Shown: positions 19,454-27,867 of the stretch, piece by piece
How positions within the stretch are numbered: the first letter of the stretch is position 1
Layout of the letters: the number at the start of each line of letters is the position of its first letter
Program-made: the position numbers and the translations under genes
Source of the DNA: an uncultured Acidimicrobiaceae bacterium
Lineage (GTDB): Bacteria > Actinomycetota > Acidimicrobiia > Spongiisociales > UBA5794
Assembly: GCA_947259365.1 (NCBI GenBank)
Contig: CAMYMC010000030.1
Span: forward strand, 1-64,000
DNA length: 64,000 nt
Reading direction: 5' to 3'
The notes under the pieces: generated by a model
The model's database searches: none
Seen by the model: the letters and a program-made list of their open reading frames with translations, nothing else
What the model was told of the DNA's origin: nothing

Positions 19454-20339
19454 GCCACGGAGCGATCCTCGCCTCCATGGATCTCGTCCCTTGCACGAGC
19501 ACTAGAGCGAACACCGCCAAGCTCAGCAGCGAGGCGTAGGTGAGTGGAGCATTGAAGGCCGCCGCCGACCGGAACACGAGCCATCCGATCCCGCCCAATC
19601 TCGTGGCGCCCGACAGGAATTCGGCCAGCACGACACCGATCAGACCCCGGCTCAGACTGAGTTGCACACCGGACACGACGAACGGCAGCGTGTACGGCAA
19701 CACCACCTTGCGGTAGATATCGCGCCTCTTCGCACCGAACACCCTGGCGGCGTTGATCAAGGATTGTTCGGTTGTCTTCACCCCGGCCCACGTGTTGATG
19801 ATCACGGGGAAGATCGCGGTCGACAGGATGATCGCGTACTTGATTTGGGTCCCGATGCCCAGGAACAGCAGGAGGATGGGGTAGATGGCAATGCGAGGCA
19901 GCGAGGACAGCGTCCACACGTAGGGACTCAGGATGGCGTCGACCCACTTGCTCCCGCCCATGGCCAGTCCGATCGGGATGCCAGCTCCGATGGCGATCAC
20001 CATCGCCACGCTGTAGATCTTGAGCGTCTCCCAGAAGTTCTGCACGATCACGAAATCGGCGAGCATGCGGTTGTTGAATCCCTCGAGGTTGCCGCCGCCC
20101 AGCCAGCCGATCTTGAGCGAACGCAACACATCGGTGAACTTGGGGAAGACAAGCGGATTGACACGGCCCGACGTGGCGAACCACTGCCACAGAAGGAAGA
20201 ACACCGTGAGGTTGATCACCGTGATGATGCCGTAGCGGTAGCGGGTCCAGATTCGCGCCCATGTCCAGTTCGCATCGCGAAGTCGCGGTTGGGACTCGAT
20301 GCCGGTGCCATCGGTCTTCTTGACTGGTGTCTGCGTCAT
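19434..20339 (-). CDS. ABC transporter permease (SsuC/TauC-like)
   Basis: 301 residues with about six transmembrane helices. The BPD_transp_1 EAA loop is visible near AARVFGAKRRDIYRKVVLP, where the ATPase docks. The N-terminal 35 residues are cytoplasmic and polar. ATG 20339 is the first Met that leaves a sensible N-terminus. It lies between the ATPase (64 nt upstream) and the binding protein on the same strand. It should form the channel of a small-molecule importer. Confidence 0.9.
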   Translation of the reverse strand: MTQTPVKKTDGTGIESQPRLRDANWTWARIWTRYRYGIITVINLTVFFLLWQWFATSGRVNPLVFPKFTDVLRSLKIGWLGGGNLEGFNNRMLADFVIVQNFWETLKIYSVAMVIAIGAGIPIGLAMGGSKWVDAILSPYVWTLSSLPRIAIYPILLLFLGIGTQIKYAIILSTAIFPVIINTWAGVKTTEQSLINAARVFGAKRRDIYRKVVLPYTLPFVVSGVQLSLSRGLIGVVLAEFLSGATRLGGIGWLVFRSAAAFNAPLTYASLLSLAVFALVLVQGTRSMEARIAPWRQVTTT

Positions 20340-20403
20340 CCGATGACCTCGCCTCCGGCGGTCTCGCCCAACTCGGACACGTGTGGTTGCTGTCCGTAAC
20401 GAC

Positions 20404-21246
20404 TCATGCTTCGGCGCCTTCATCGACTGCGACGTCCTTTGCGCCGAAAGCCTCGTCCTTGACCAGGCTCCACAGGTGCTCGCGCAGCTCGCCGTGTTTG
20501 GGATGTCCGGTGATCTCACCCTCGGCCAGGCGGGGTCTGGGGATGTCAACCTCGACGATCTCACGAATGGTTCCGGGCCGGTGGGAGATGACCGCCACGC
20601 GGTCGCCGAGGGCGATGGCTTCGTCGATGCTGTGGGTGATGAACACCACGGTTTGGCCGGCGTTCATGACCAGCGTCTCCAGCTGACCCTGGAGCACTTC
20701 GCGGGTCATGGCATCCAAGGCGCCGAACGGCTCGTCGGCCAGCAGCACTTTGGGCTGAGTGACCATCGCCCGGGCGATACCGACTCGCTGCCGCATTCCG
20801 CCGGACAACTCATGCGGGTATGAGTCCTCGAACCCGCCCAACCCGACGTCGCTGATCATGGCCCGTGCTCGCCGCTGTGTTTCGTCCTTGGAGATCCCGT
20901 GATCTCGAAGTTCAAACGGCAGCAGCACGTTCTGCTGAACGGTGCGCCAGGGCATGATCGCGTAGTCCTGGAACACCATCGCGCGATTGGGGCCGGTGCC
21001 CTGAATCGGTTTGCCCTCGAACGTGATGGTGCCTTCCCACGGCTTCACCAACCCCGCGATGACGTTGATGAAGGTGGTCTTGCCGCAGCCGGAGGGCCCG
21101 ACGAGGACGAGGAACTCGCCCTCGTGAACCGTCAGCGTGATGTCGACAAGGGCGGTGAGGAGCTTGCGCTCCCGTTCGAGTTCGTAGCCGCACGTGAGGT
21201 TCTCGGCCACGATGAGGGGCCGGGAGCCGTTGTCGGATGCGGTCAT
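20404..21246 (-). CDS. ABC transporter ATP-binding protein (SsuB/TauB-like)
   Basis: 280 residues. Walker A is GPSGCGKTTF, the signature is LSGGMRQRVGIARAM, Walker B is VLLADEPFGALD, and a switch His is present in FITHSIDEA. This pattern is typical of the taurine/nitrate/sulfonate importer group. ATG 21246 is preceded by AAGGG at good spacing, and a GTG two codons upstream is less likely. It is the first gene of the importer operon, and operator O2 sits 9 nt upstream of the start, so the LacI-family regulator probably blocks it directly. Confidence 0.93.
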   Translation of the reverse strand: MTASDNGSRPLIVAENLTCGYELERERKLLTALVDITLTVHEGEFLVLVGPSGCGKTTFINVIAGLVKPWEGTITFEGKPIQGTGPNRAMVFQDYAIMPWRTVQQNVLLPFELRDHGISKDETQRRARAMISDVGLGGFEDSYPHELSGGMRQRVGIARAMVTQPKVLLADEPFGALDAMTREVLQGQLETLVMNAGQTVVFITHSIDEAIALGDRVAVISHRPGTIREIVEVDIPRPRLAEGEITGHPKHGELREHLWSLVKDEAFGAKDVAVDEGAEA

Positions 21247-21255
21247 CGCCACCCT

Positions 21256-21269
21256 TGCAACCGATTGCA
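21256..21269. promoter_or_regulatory. LacI-type operator O2 (ABC importer operon)
   Basis: TGCAACCGATTGCA differs by two bases from the consensus. It ends 9 nt before the ATPase start codon and lies in the 266-nt divergent region shared with the alpha/beta hydrolase. A weaker look-alike (CGCAAACGGTTGTG) is at 21413-21426. The rest of this gap shows nothing else recognisable. Confidence 0.75.
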
Positions 21270-21512
21270 GTCGAGATTACCCGGCCGACGGAGACAGCGT
21301 CAACCGGGGCCGTCACATGTGACGCTCCCGCCCAGCGACGGCGACGGGCACCAGCGTGTGGCGATGCCGGCGGCCGGCAGTGCCCCCTCGAGGCCCCGAC
21401 GCTTTCCGCTGCCGCAAACGGTTGTGGCGGCGGCAGCGTTGGTGCCAGGTCGTCACGTTGACAGCACCCGGAGCCGTCTGAGAGGCTGGTCGGGGCAACG
21501 AAGGGAGCATGG

Positions 21513-22586
21513 GTGGCCGACCCGAGAGTGGAGGCGGCGATCGCGCACTGGGCGCCGCGCTATGTCGAGAACGGGGTCCCGGTCGGGGACTTCCGCGAGG
21601 TGAGCGAGTCGGTCGAGCGCTGGGACGACTGGTGCCGTGCCTGGTCCGACCGGGCCGCGCTTCACGAGGCCGAGGGTGATGCCGCCGGCGCCCGAGGCCG
21701 CAACAAGAGCGCTGCGTATCATCTCCTCACCGCCGCGGTGTGCTTCCATTTCGGCAAGTTCCTCTTCGTCCACGACCTCGACCAGATGCGGGCTGCGCAC
21801 GAGCGCGCCGTGCGGGCTCATCGCAAGGCGCACGCACTCCTCGCCCCTCCCATCGAGCGGATCGAGATCCCCTACGGTGACGGCCCCGGCCTCGTCGCCA
21901 ACCTCCGCAAGCCCGTAGGGCTCGAACGGCCCCCAATCGTCGTCATGTTCCCCGGTCTCGACTCGGCGAAGGAGGAGCTCGGCGCCTACGGGCGCTGGTT
22001 CGTCGAGCGGGGCATGGCGACCGTCGAGATCGATGGTCCCGGTCAAGGCGAAGCGGAATACGACTACCCGATCGAACCGCATTACGAGAAGCCCGCGGGC
22101 GCCGTCATCGACGTCCTCGAGCAACGTGATGATCTCGACACGGACAGGCTCGGAGCCTGGGGAGTGAGCCTCGGCGGCTACTACGTCGTGCGCGCCGCAG
22201 CGTACGAGCCCCGGATCAAGGCGCTCGTCTCGCTCTCCGGTCCGTTCCGCTTCGTCGAGAAGTGGGACGAGATCCCCGACATCTCCCGCCTCGCGTTCCA
22301 GGTGCGCTCCCATGCGCCCGACGAGCCATCTGCCCGCGCCATAGCCGAGCGTCTCGATCTCACCACGGTCGTCGGTGACGTGACGTGTCCCGCGTTCGTC
22401 GTCGGTGGCGACCGCGATCGTCTCATCCCCCCCGAGGCCGCGACCGCGATCGCAGCCGGTGTCTCCGGCACCGCCGTCCTCCATGTCGTCCCCGGAGGCA
22501 ATCACGTCGTGAACAACAAGGCGTACCTCTACCGACCCCAGACCGCCGACTGGATGGCGGATCAACTCGGGGTTGCCGCGGGCTGA
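21513..22586 (+). CDS. Alpha/beta hydrolase, 2,6-dihydroxypseudooxynicotine hydrolase-like
   Basis: 357 residues from GTG 21513, with AAGGGAG upstream. An N-terminal helical cap (~100 residues; AYHLLTAAVCFHFGKFLF) precedes an alpha/beta hydrolase core. The nucleophile Ser is in WGVSLGGYY, the acid probably in GGDRDRLIP, and the His in PGGNHVVNN. The layout matches the DHPON hydrolase/FrsA-like family, some of which break C-C bonds in diketones. Its substrate here is unknown. It is divergent from the ABC importer in the same regulated block, and a distant paralog is at 25.9 kb. Confidence 0.8.
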   Translation: MADPRVEAAIAHWAPRYVENGVPVGDFREVSESVERWDDWCRAWSDRAALHEAEGDAAGARGRNKSAAYHLLTAAVCFHFGKFLFVHDLDQMRAAHERAVRAHRKAHALLAPPIERIEIPYGDGPGLVANLRKPVGLERPPIVVMFPGLDSAKEELGAYGRWFVERGMATVEIDGPGQGEAEYDYPIEPHYEKPAGAVIDVLEQRDDLDTDRLGAWGVSLGGYYVVRAAAYEPRIKALVSLSGPFRFVEKWDEIPDISRLAFQVRSHAPDEPSARAIAERLDLTTVVGDVTCPAFVVGGDRDRLIPPEAATAIAAGVSGTAVLHVVPGGNHVVNNKAYLYRPQTADWMADQLGVAAG

Positions 22587-22605
22587 CCCCGTCCGAACAT
22601 CTGCC

Positions 22606-22619
22606 TGCAATCGATTGTA
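22606..22619. promoter_or_regulatory. LacI-type operator O3 (dehydrogenase / creatininase-like operon)
   Basis: TGCAATCGATTGTA is an exact consensus match, 61 nt before the GTG at 22681. TAAAGT at 22618-22623 overlaps its right end and could be the -10 box of this operon. Confidence 0.8.
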
Positions 22620-22680
22620 AAGTCGGGGCACCGGCATCGAGCGACGACGAGCCGGGCCCGGCCCGGCACGAGGAGTGACA

Positions 22681-23655
22681 GTGGCAACCGTGGCCATCCT
22701 GGGGACTCGCTACCGGGACGTCTCGGTCGAGGAGGAGATCCTCGCCCCGCTCGGAGCGCGGATCGTCGTCGGGTCGGGCGCAGACCACGACGCGATCATG
22801 GGGACGGCCGGAGACGCCGACGTCATCCTCGCCGGGTCCCGCCCCCGATTCGACGCGCGAACCATCGATGCACTCGCCTGCACCGCCATCGTTCGCTACG
22901 GCGTCGGGGTGGATTCGATCGACCTCGATGCGGCTCGGCGCCGCGGGTTGTGGGTCGTCAGCGTGCCCGACTACGGCACCGACGCCGTGGCCGTGCACAC
23001 GGTCACGCTCGTCCTCGCTGCGCTCCGCCGGCTCACCGAGGCCGACCGCTCGTTGCGCGGCGGCGAGTGGGGCTTCGGCCATCTCCGCCCCCTGCACCTG
23101 CCCGCCTCGCTCACGGCCGGCGTCGTCGGCTTCGGCCGGATCGGGCGGAGGGTGGCGGCGTTGCTTCGTGGCCTCGGCTTCGGGCGCATCGTGGCCCACG
23201 ACGCGTTCAGCGCCGTGGACGAGCCGGGAGTCGAACCCATCGAGTTCGCGACCCTCCTCGGCGAGAGCGACGTCGTCACGCTCCACGTGCCCGGCGACCC
23301 GTCCGCACCGCTCCTCGACGCCGGGGCCATCGGCATGCTCAAGCCCGGTAGCGTCCTCGTGAACACCGCCCGCGGCAGCCTGATCGATGCGGGAGCACTC
23401 GCCGCCGGGCTCGCCGCAGGAAGGCCCGCCGTCGCCGCCCTCGACGTCTTCTCGCCGGAACCCGCGCAGCTCGACGTGTTCGAGGCCGTCGCCGACCGGA
23501 TGATCCTCACCCCGCACATGGCCTGGTACACCGAGGAGACCGAACGGGACCTGCGGGTCAAGACGGCGCAAGAAGCGGGACGCATCCTCACCGGCGCCGA
23601 GCCGCTCCACCCGGTGGTGCGCCCGCACCTCGCTTCAGCCAAGGAGGAATCGTGA
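22681..23655 (+). CDS. D-isomer-specific 2-hydroxyacid dehydrogenase (CtBP/phosphoglycerate dehydrogenase type)
   Basis: 324 residues. The NAD-binding site is GVVGFGRIGRRVAALL. The catalytic Arg is in NTARGSLID, a Glu/Asp in LDVFSPEP, and the His in LTPHMAWYTEET. GTG 22681 is chosen because AGGAG lies 5 nt upstream; a GTG 6 nt earlier would overlap that site. It is the first of four genes joined by 4-nt overlaps and preceded by operator O3. It probably oxidises or reduces a 2-hydroxy/2-oxoacid intermediate of the pathway. Confidence 0.88.
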   Translation: MATVAILGTRYRDVSVEEEILAPLGARIVVGSGADHDAIMGTAGDADVILAGSRPRFDARTIDALACTAIVRYGVGVDSIDLDAARRRGLWVVSVPDYGTDAVAVHTVTLVLAALRRLTEADRSLRGGEWGFGHLRPLHLPASLTAGVVGFGRIGRRVAALLRGLGFGRIVAHDAFSAVDEPGVEPIEFATLLGESDVVTLHVPGDPSAPLLDAGAIGMLKPGSVLVNTARGSLIDAGALAAGLAAGRPAVAALDVFSPEPAQLDVFEAVADRMILTPHMAWYTEETERDLRVKTAQEAGRILTGAEPLHPVVRPHLASAKEES

Positions 23656-24410
23656 GCCGATCCATCTACGACCTCACCGGTCCCGAGATCGGCGCAGCGC
23701 TCGACGCGAACCCCACGGTCGTCCTCCCCTTCGGGAGCGTCGAGCAGCACGGGCCCCACCTCCCCAACGGCACCGACTCGATGGCGGCAGAGCTCGTCGC
23801 CTCCGCCGTGGCCCAACGCCTGGGGGCGATCTTCGTCCCCTTCGCTCCCTACGGCATCACTCCCATCCACGCCGGGCACCCGGGGACCATCTCGCTGTCT
23901 CGCGACACCTTCGAGGCGCTGCTGCGCGACATCGGTTCCGAGCTCATCACGATGGGAGCCCGCCGGCTCGTCTTCGTGAACTGGCACGAAGGGAACAACG
24001 CGTCGCTCGACGCCGTCGCCACCGAGCTGCAGGCGGCGCACGACGTCGTCGTCATCACCGCCCACGCCTGCTACGTCGCCCAGCGAATCTATGCCGGGCG
24101 CGGCGGCGAGCTCACCCACGGCGGCGGCATCGAGACGCTCGCCGTCCTCGCCCACGACCCCGGGCTCGTCCGCATCGAACGCGCCGGGGCGGCGCCGCGA
24201 CCCGAGGGCGCCGACGCGCTCGACGCCATGCGGCGCTCGGTCGAGGTGCACGGCTACATCACCGACGTCACCGAGATCGCAGACGAAGGCTGGTACGGGG
24301 ACCCCTCCTGGGCCGATGAGGACCTGGCTCGCGGCTTTGCCGAGGAGGTCGCGGACGCAGTGTGCGCTCGGGTCCGCGAGATCTTCGCCATGCGGGAGGA
24401 GGATCGATGA
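23652..24410 (+). CDS. Creatininase-family amidohydrolase (variant metal motif)
   Basis: 252 residues from GTG 23652, which overlaps the previous stop (GTGA) and has AAGGAGG upstream. The N-terminal metal motif VLPFGSVEQHGPHLPNGTD with Glu, His and Asp ligands is typical. The second motif reads NWHEGNNA, instead of NGHGGN (formamide hydrolases) or NGHYEN (creatininase). This is a cyclic amide or formamide hydrolase fold, and the substrate cannot be told. The location between a 2-hydroxyacid dehydrogenase and a cupin suggests ring opening or amide cleavage in the regulated pathway. Confidence 0.88.
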   Translation: MSRSIYDLTGPEIGAALDANPTVVLPFGSVEQHGPHLPNGTDSMAAELVASAVAQRLGAIFVPFAPYGITPIHAGHPGTISLSRDTFEALLRDIGSELITMGARRLVFVNWHEGNNASLDAVATELQAAHDVVVITAHACYVAQRIYAGRGGELTHGGGIETLAVLAHDPGLVRIERAGAAPRPEGADALDAMRRSVEVHGYITDVTEIADEGWYGDPSWADEDLARGFAEEVADAVCARVREIFAMREEDR

Positions 24411-24793
24411 GCATCGTCGGCGACGACGACCTTCGCTTCGTCGACCTGCCGGGACGGCGGACGGCCGATCCCCTGGCAGACCATGACGACGTCACCTCGA
24501 GCGTGCGCATCGTCCGCCTCGAGCGCACCGAGGGCCGCACCGCACACCGCCATCCCCACACCGAGGAGGTCATCCACGTCGTCTCGGGGACCGGCGTCGT
24601 GTGGATCGACGGAGCAACCGCGCCGGTGGGACCGGGCGACACGGTGCTCGTGCCGGCGAACGCGGCGCATGCCACGATCCCCGACCCCGCCGTGGAGATG
24701 AGGCTCGTGTGCTTCTTCCCCCACCCCGACCTCGCCGCCAACACCGAGGACACCGAACTCATCGTCACCGACCCGAACGGAGCGAACACATGA
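24407..24793 (+). CDS. Cupin-domain protein
   Basis: 128 residues with one small cupin barrel. The metal-binding motif 1 is seen as HRHPHTEEVIHVVSG and motif 2 as GPGDTVLVPANAAH. The start overlaps the previous stop (ATGA), with GGAGGA upstream. Such single cupins act as isomerases, lyases or binding proteins. Here it is likely a small enzyme of the same operon, and the function is not defined further. Confidence 0.85.
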   Translation: MSIVGDDDLRFVDLPGRRTADPLADHDDVTSSVRIVRLERTEGRTAHRHPHTEEVIHVVSGTGVVWIDGATAPVGPGDTVLVPANAAHATIPDPAVEMRLVCFFPHPDLAANTEDTELIVTDPNGANT

Positions 24794-25851
24794 ACGACAA
24801 GGTGAGGCTGGCGTCGGTCGGCCTCGGGCGGTGGGCGAAGGTGCTGGCGCGGGGGGCACAACGGGGTGACGTCATCGAGCTCCACAGCTGCTTCAGCCGC
24901 AGTGAAGAGAAGCGGAACGCGTTTCGCGAGGAGTTCTCCGTGCCCAAGGCGGCGGCGACGTTCGACGAGCTGCTCGCGGACCCGGAAGTCGAGGGGGTGC
25001 TCGTGACGACGCCCAACGACACCCACCGCGAGATGATCCTCGCCGCCCTCGATGCCGGTAAGGCCGTCTACACCGACAAGCCGATCGCCCACACGCTCGA
25101 GGACGCGATGGCCATCAGCGACGCCGTCACCCGCAGCGGGCTCGTCTTCGCCGTCGGCCACAGCGCCCGGCGCCTCTCGGGGCATCGCATGATGAAGCAG
25201 TGGATCGACACCGGCAGCCTCGGCAACGTATCGCTCGCCGAGGCGAACTTCTCCAACGAGCGAGGTCTCGAGCTCACCACCGACACCTGGCGGTGGTATG
25301 CGGACAAGAGCCCGGGCGGGACGCTCATCCAGCTCGGCGTCCACCACGCCGATACGCTCCAGTACCTCCTCGGCCCGGTGGCGGCGGTGTCCGCCCACGT
25401 CCGCCGCCTCTACACCGCGTCGGAGGTCCCCGACGCGACGATGGCGATCCTCGAGTTCGAGTCCGGCGCCCTCGGCTACCTCGGATGCGGATGGGCATCG
25501 CCCGGCGTCTACCAGATGCGGCTCCAGGGCACCGAGGCCAACCTCCAGTACGACCTCGACTTCACCCACTGGGACGAGTCCCACCTCGCCGACGACTGGT
25601 CGAGCCTCGTCTCGCAGGCCTACCGGGAGTCGGTTCGGACCCCCGTCGACCTGCCGCGGACCGACATGTTCCGCGAGCAGCTCGAGGAGTTCGCGCTGGC
25701 GATCCGCGGCGAGGCGACCGTCGAGGTCGGTGCGGAGGACGCGATCCGCGCTCTCGCGATCGTCCGGGCGGCCCTGGAATCGTCGGCGGCACGAGGCGCC
25801 GCGATCGAGCTGCGCCCCCTTCTCGACTCGATCGGCGTCGCCGCCTCGTGA
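24790..25851 (+). CDS. Gfo/Idh/MocA family NAD(P)-dependent oxidoreductase
   Basis: 353 residues. The N-terminal Rossmann strand is SVGLGRWAKVLA. The conserved E/D-K-P motif appears as TDKPIAHTLEDA, and the substrate-side His pair is in LIQLGVHHADTLQYLLG. The C-terminal alpha/beta domain follows. Family members oxidise sugars, inositols and related polyols. It is the last gene of the O3 operon, with an ATGA overlap. With a LacI regulator nearby, a polyol- or sugar-like intermediate is possible, but this is inference. Confidence 0.88.
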   Translation: MNDKVRLASVGLGRWAKVLARGAQRGDVIELHSCFSRSEEKRNAFREEFSVPKAAATFDELLADPEVEGVLVTTPNDTHREMILAALDAGKAVYTDKPIAHTLEDAMAISDAVTRSGLVFAVGHSARRLSGHRMMKQWIDTGSLGNVSLAEANFSNERGLELTTDTWRWYADKSPGGTLIQLGVHHADTLQYLLGPVAAVSAHVRRLYTASEVPDATMAILEFESGALGYLGCGWASPGVYQMRLQGTEANLQYDLDFTHWDESHLADDWSSLVSQAYRESVRTPVDLPRTDMFREQLEEFALAIRGEATVEVGAEDAIRALAIVRAALESSAARGAAIELRPLLDSIGVAAS

Positions 25852-25879
25852 CTGCAGCCGGTGCGCCGGAGCCGCCCGG

Positions 25880-27028
25880 TCAGCCGAGCTTGTCGCGCAG
25901 CCAGCGGAACGACGCCGGTGCCCACTCGGCGTAGTACTTGAACGCGCAGTGCCCGGCGTCGGCGTACACCCGCGCCTCTTTCCCGGTGACGGGCCCGTGC
26001 TCGAGCATGAAGTAGATGTTGCCGATCGGCGCCAGGTGGTCGAGCTTCCCGTTGATCATGAGGACGGGGCAGGTGATCCGATCCACGAGACCCAGCTCCG
26101 AGAGCGCCCACCTCGAGAAGGTCGCCTCTTCCTGTTCCACCGACGTCGGGGGGAACGTCGGCGGGTCGCCCTCGGCGCCGAACTGGAACGTCGCCCGTCG
26201 CGACCGCATGGCGACGTACGCGTCCATCTCCTCGGCCGTCATCCGGTAGCCGAACGGGTGCCCGGCAACGGCGACGACGGCCCGCACCATCTCCGGGTAC
26301 GTCCCGGCGAGCTGCATGACCGAGTAGCCGCCGCGGCTGATCCCGAAGGCTGCGATGCGCGTACGGTCGACCTCCGGTCTGGCGGCGAGGTGATCGATCG
26401 CAGCCATCCACGCCACGACCGACTCCGGGGCGTACGGGAACGGGTTCTCGCCGGTGCCGGGCGCGTCCATGACGAGCGCGGCGAGGCCCTCGTCGAGGAC
26501 CATCTCGGCGGCCCACCCTCTGTCCTCCTTGAAGACGTCGGCGCCGCACATGACGAGAACCGCACCGACCGGCTCCTCGGCGCTCGCGTGGTTCGGCGCG
26601 CGGTAATGCGTCCGGATCCGGCGGCCGTCACAGACGACGTCGACCTCCTCGAGGGGCGGATCGAGGTAGGCGGCGGCGTGGCGGTAGGCACGCTTGCAGT
26701 CGTCGCCGACGAGGCGCTTCACCGGCGACAGCTCGCCGGGAAAGCGGCCGATCGAGTAGTAGGTCTTGGCCTGGAGATAGGCCCGACGCGCCCCTTCCCG
26801 ATCGCCGGCGTCGTGGAGGCGGTGACCTTCCTCCTCGTAGTCCCTCCCCACCTCCCGCCACACCGGCACCCAGAGGTCCTCGGTCGTGCCCCGCAGCGAC
26901 GCCACGGTGCGCTCGAGGACGGACAGGTCGTCGATCATCGAGAACCAGCGGCGATAGAAGCCGCCGTGCTCGACGACGAACGGATCCTCGCTCGGGGCGA
27001 ATCCCAGCGATCCGGTCTCTGATGCCAT
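25880..27028 (-). CDS. Alpha/beta hydrolase (DHPON hydrolase/FrsA-like), second copy
   Basis: 382 residues. A helical N-terminal cap (EGHRLHDAGDREGARRAYLQAKTYYSIGRFP region) precedes a hydrolase core. The nucleophile is in FGISRGGYS, the acid in INGKLDHLAP and the His in DAGHCAFKYY. It shares its domain order with the 21.5-kb hydrolase but the sequences are clearly different. ATG 27028 is preceded by GAGGAGG. It converges with the O3 operon and is divergent from the selenoprotein gene. No operator-like palindrome is visible in its 56-nt upstream gap. Confidence 0.82.
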   Translation of the reverse strand: MASETGSLGFAPSEDPFVVEHGGFYRRWFSMIDDLSVLERTVASLRGTTEDLWVPVWREVGRDYEEEGHRLHDAGDREGARRAYLQAKTYYSIGRFPGELSPVKRLVGDDCKRAYRHAAAYLDPPLEEVDVVCDGRRIRTHYRAPNHASAEEPVGAVLVMCGADVFKEDRGWAAEMVLDEGLAALVMDAPGTGENPFPYAPESVVAWMAAIDHLAARPEVDRTRIAAFGISRGGYSVMQLAGTYPEMVRAVVAVAGHPFGYRMTAEEMDAYVAMRSRRATFQFGAEGDPPTFPPTSVEQEEATFSRWALSELGLVDRITCPVLMINGKLDHLAPIGNIYFMLEHGPVTGKEARVYADAGHCAFKYYAEWAPASFRWLRDKLG

Positions 27029-27084
27029 CGGTCCTCCTCGGCGGCCGCAGTAGCCTGTCGCGCCAGGCTATCGAGGGACCGACG

Positions 27085-27867
27085 TTGGCGCTCGATCACG
27101 AGATCCTCGACGAGAAGTACCGGTCGTGGCTGTCGCGGATCGCCTCCACCCACCACGGGGCGAACCACCGGGTCAACGACGAGGCCGGGTTTGCCCGCCT
27201 CTCCGCCCCGCTCGAACGCACGACGGTGGCGCTCGTGACCACCGCAGGCGCACACGTTCGGGGCCAGCAGCCGTTCACGGTCGACGACGTCGCCGGGGAC
27301 CCCACGTTCCGCCCCATCCCGGGTGATGTGGAGACGGCCGACCTGCGGTTCTCTCACACCCACTACGACACGTCGAGCGCGGAGACGGACCCGAACGTTG
27401 TCTTCCCCATCGACCGGCTCCGCGAATCCGCCGCCGCCGGGCGGATCGGCGACGTGTCGAGCATGCACATCGGGATGATGGGCTTCAACCCGGACCCGAC
27501 GGAGATCGCCGACGTCACCGCCGGGCGGGTCGCGTCGATCCTCGCGGAGGCCGGCGCCGGCGCCGTCCTCCTCGCTCCCGGCTGACCGATGTGCCACCGG
27601 TCGGTCGGACTGGTCCAGGGAGCCATCGAACGGGCCGGCATCCCCACCGCAGCCCTCACGCTCCGGCCGGAGATCACGATCCACATGAACGTGTCGCGAG
27701 CGGCCTACGTGCGGTTCCCCCTCGGCAATCCGTTCGGTGAGCCGCACCGGCCCGGCCAGCACCGGCTCGTCCTCGAGGACCTGTTCACGCTGCTCGAGAC
27801 AGCGACCGGGCCCAACACGCTCATCGAGCTCCCGTACCGATGGAAGAGATGGGGGAAGTGGCTGTGA
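27085..27867 (+). CDS. GrdB/PrdB-family reductase subunit, probable selenoprotein read through UGA
   Basis: 260 residues if TGA 27583-27585 is decoded as selenocysteine (residue 167). Before it, the family block HTHYDTSSAETDPNVVFPIDRLRE and GRIGDVSSMHIG are present. After it, in the same frame, come PMCHRSVGLVQGAIERAGIPT and the family C-terminus LIELPYRW. The TGA falls exactly at the U/C of the U-P-x-C-H redox motif of the D-proline/glycine-reductase B-type family, with the partner Cys at residue 170. Start TTG 27085 has GAGGGA about 6 nt upstream. Its reaction in an apparently non-clostridial genome is unknown. A nonsense mutation of a Cys codon is the main alternative. Confidence 0.82.
27597..27613 (+). 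promoter_or_regulatory. Candidate bacterial SECIS hairpin
   Basis: CCGGUC (27597-27602) pairs with GACUGG (27608-27613), six pairs including one G-U, closing the loop GGUCG. The loop's GGU starts 17 nt after the TGA. That is within the range expected for bacterial SECIS elements and close to the E. coli fdhF arrangement as I remember it. Confidence 0.7.

Noticed and set aside
21413-21426. CGCAAACGGTTGTG as an eighth operator
   Set aside because: Matches only 10 of 14 consensus positions and sits inside a CTGCCGC/GCGGCAG stem-loop, so the symmetry may be from the hairpin; kept as a note only.
27022-27867. Two separate genes (27022-27585 and 27589-27867)
   Set aside because: Both frames are identical, only the TGA separates them, the second has no ribosome-binding site, and each alone is half of one family domain.
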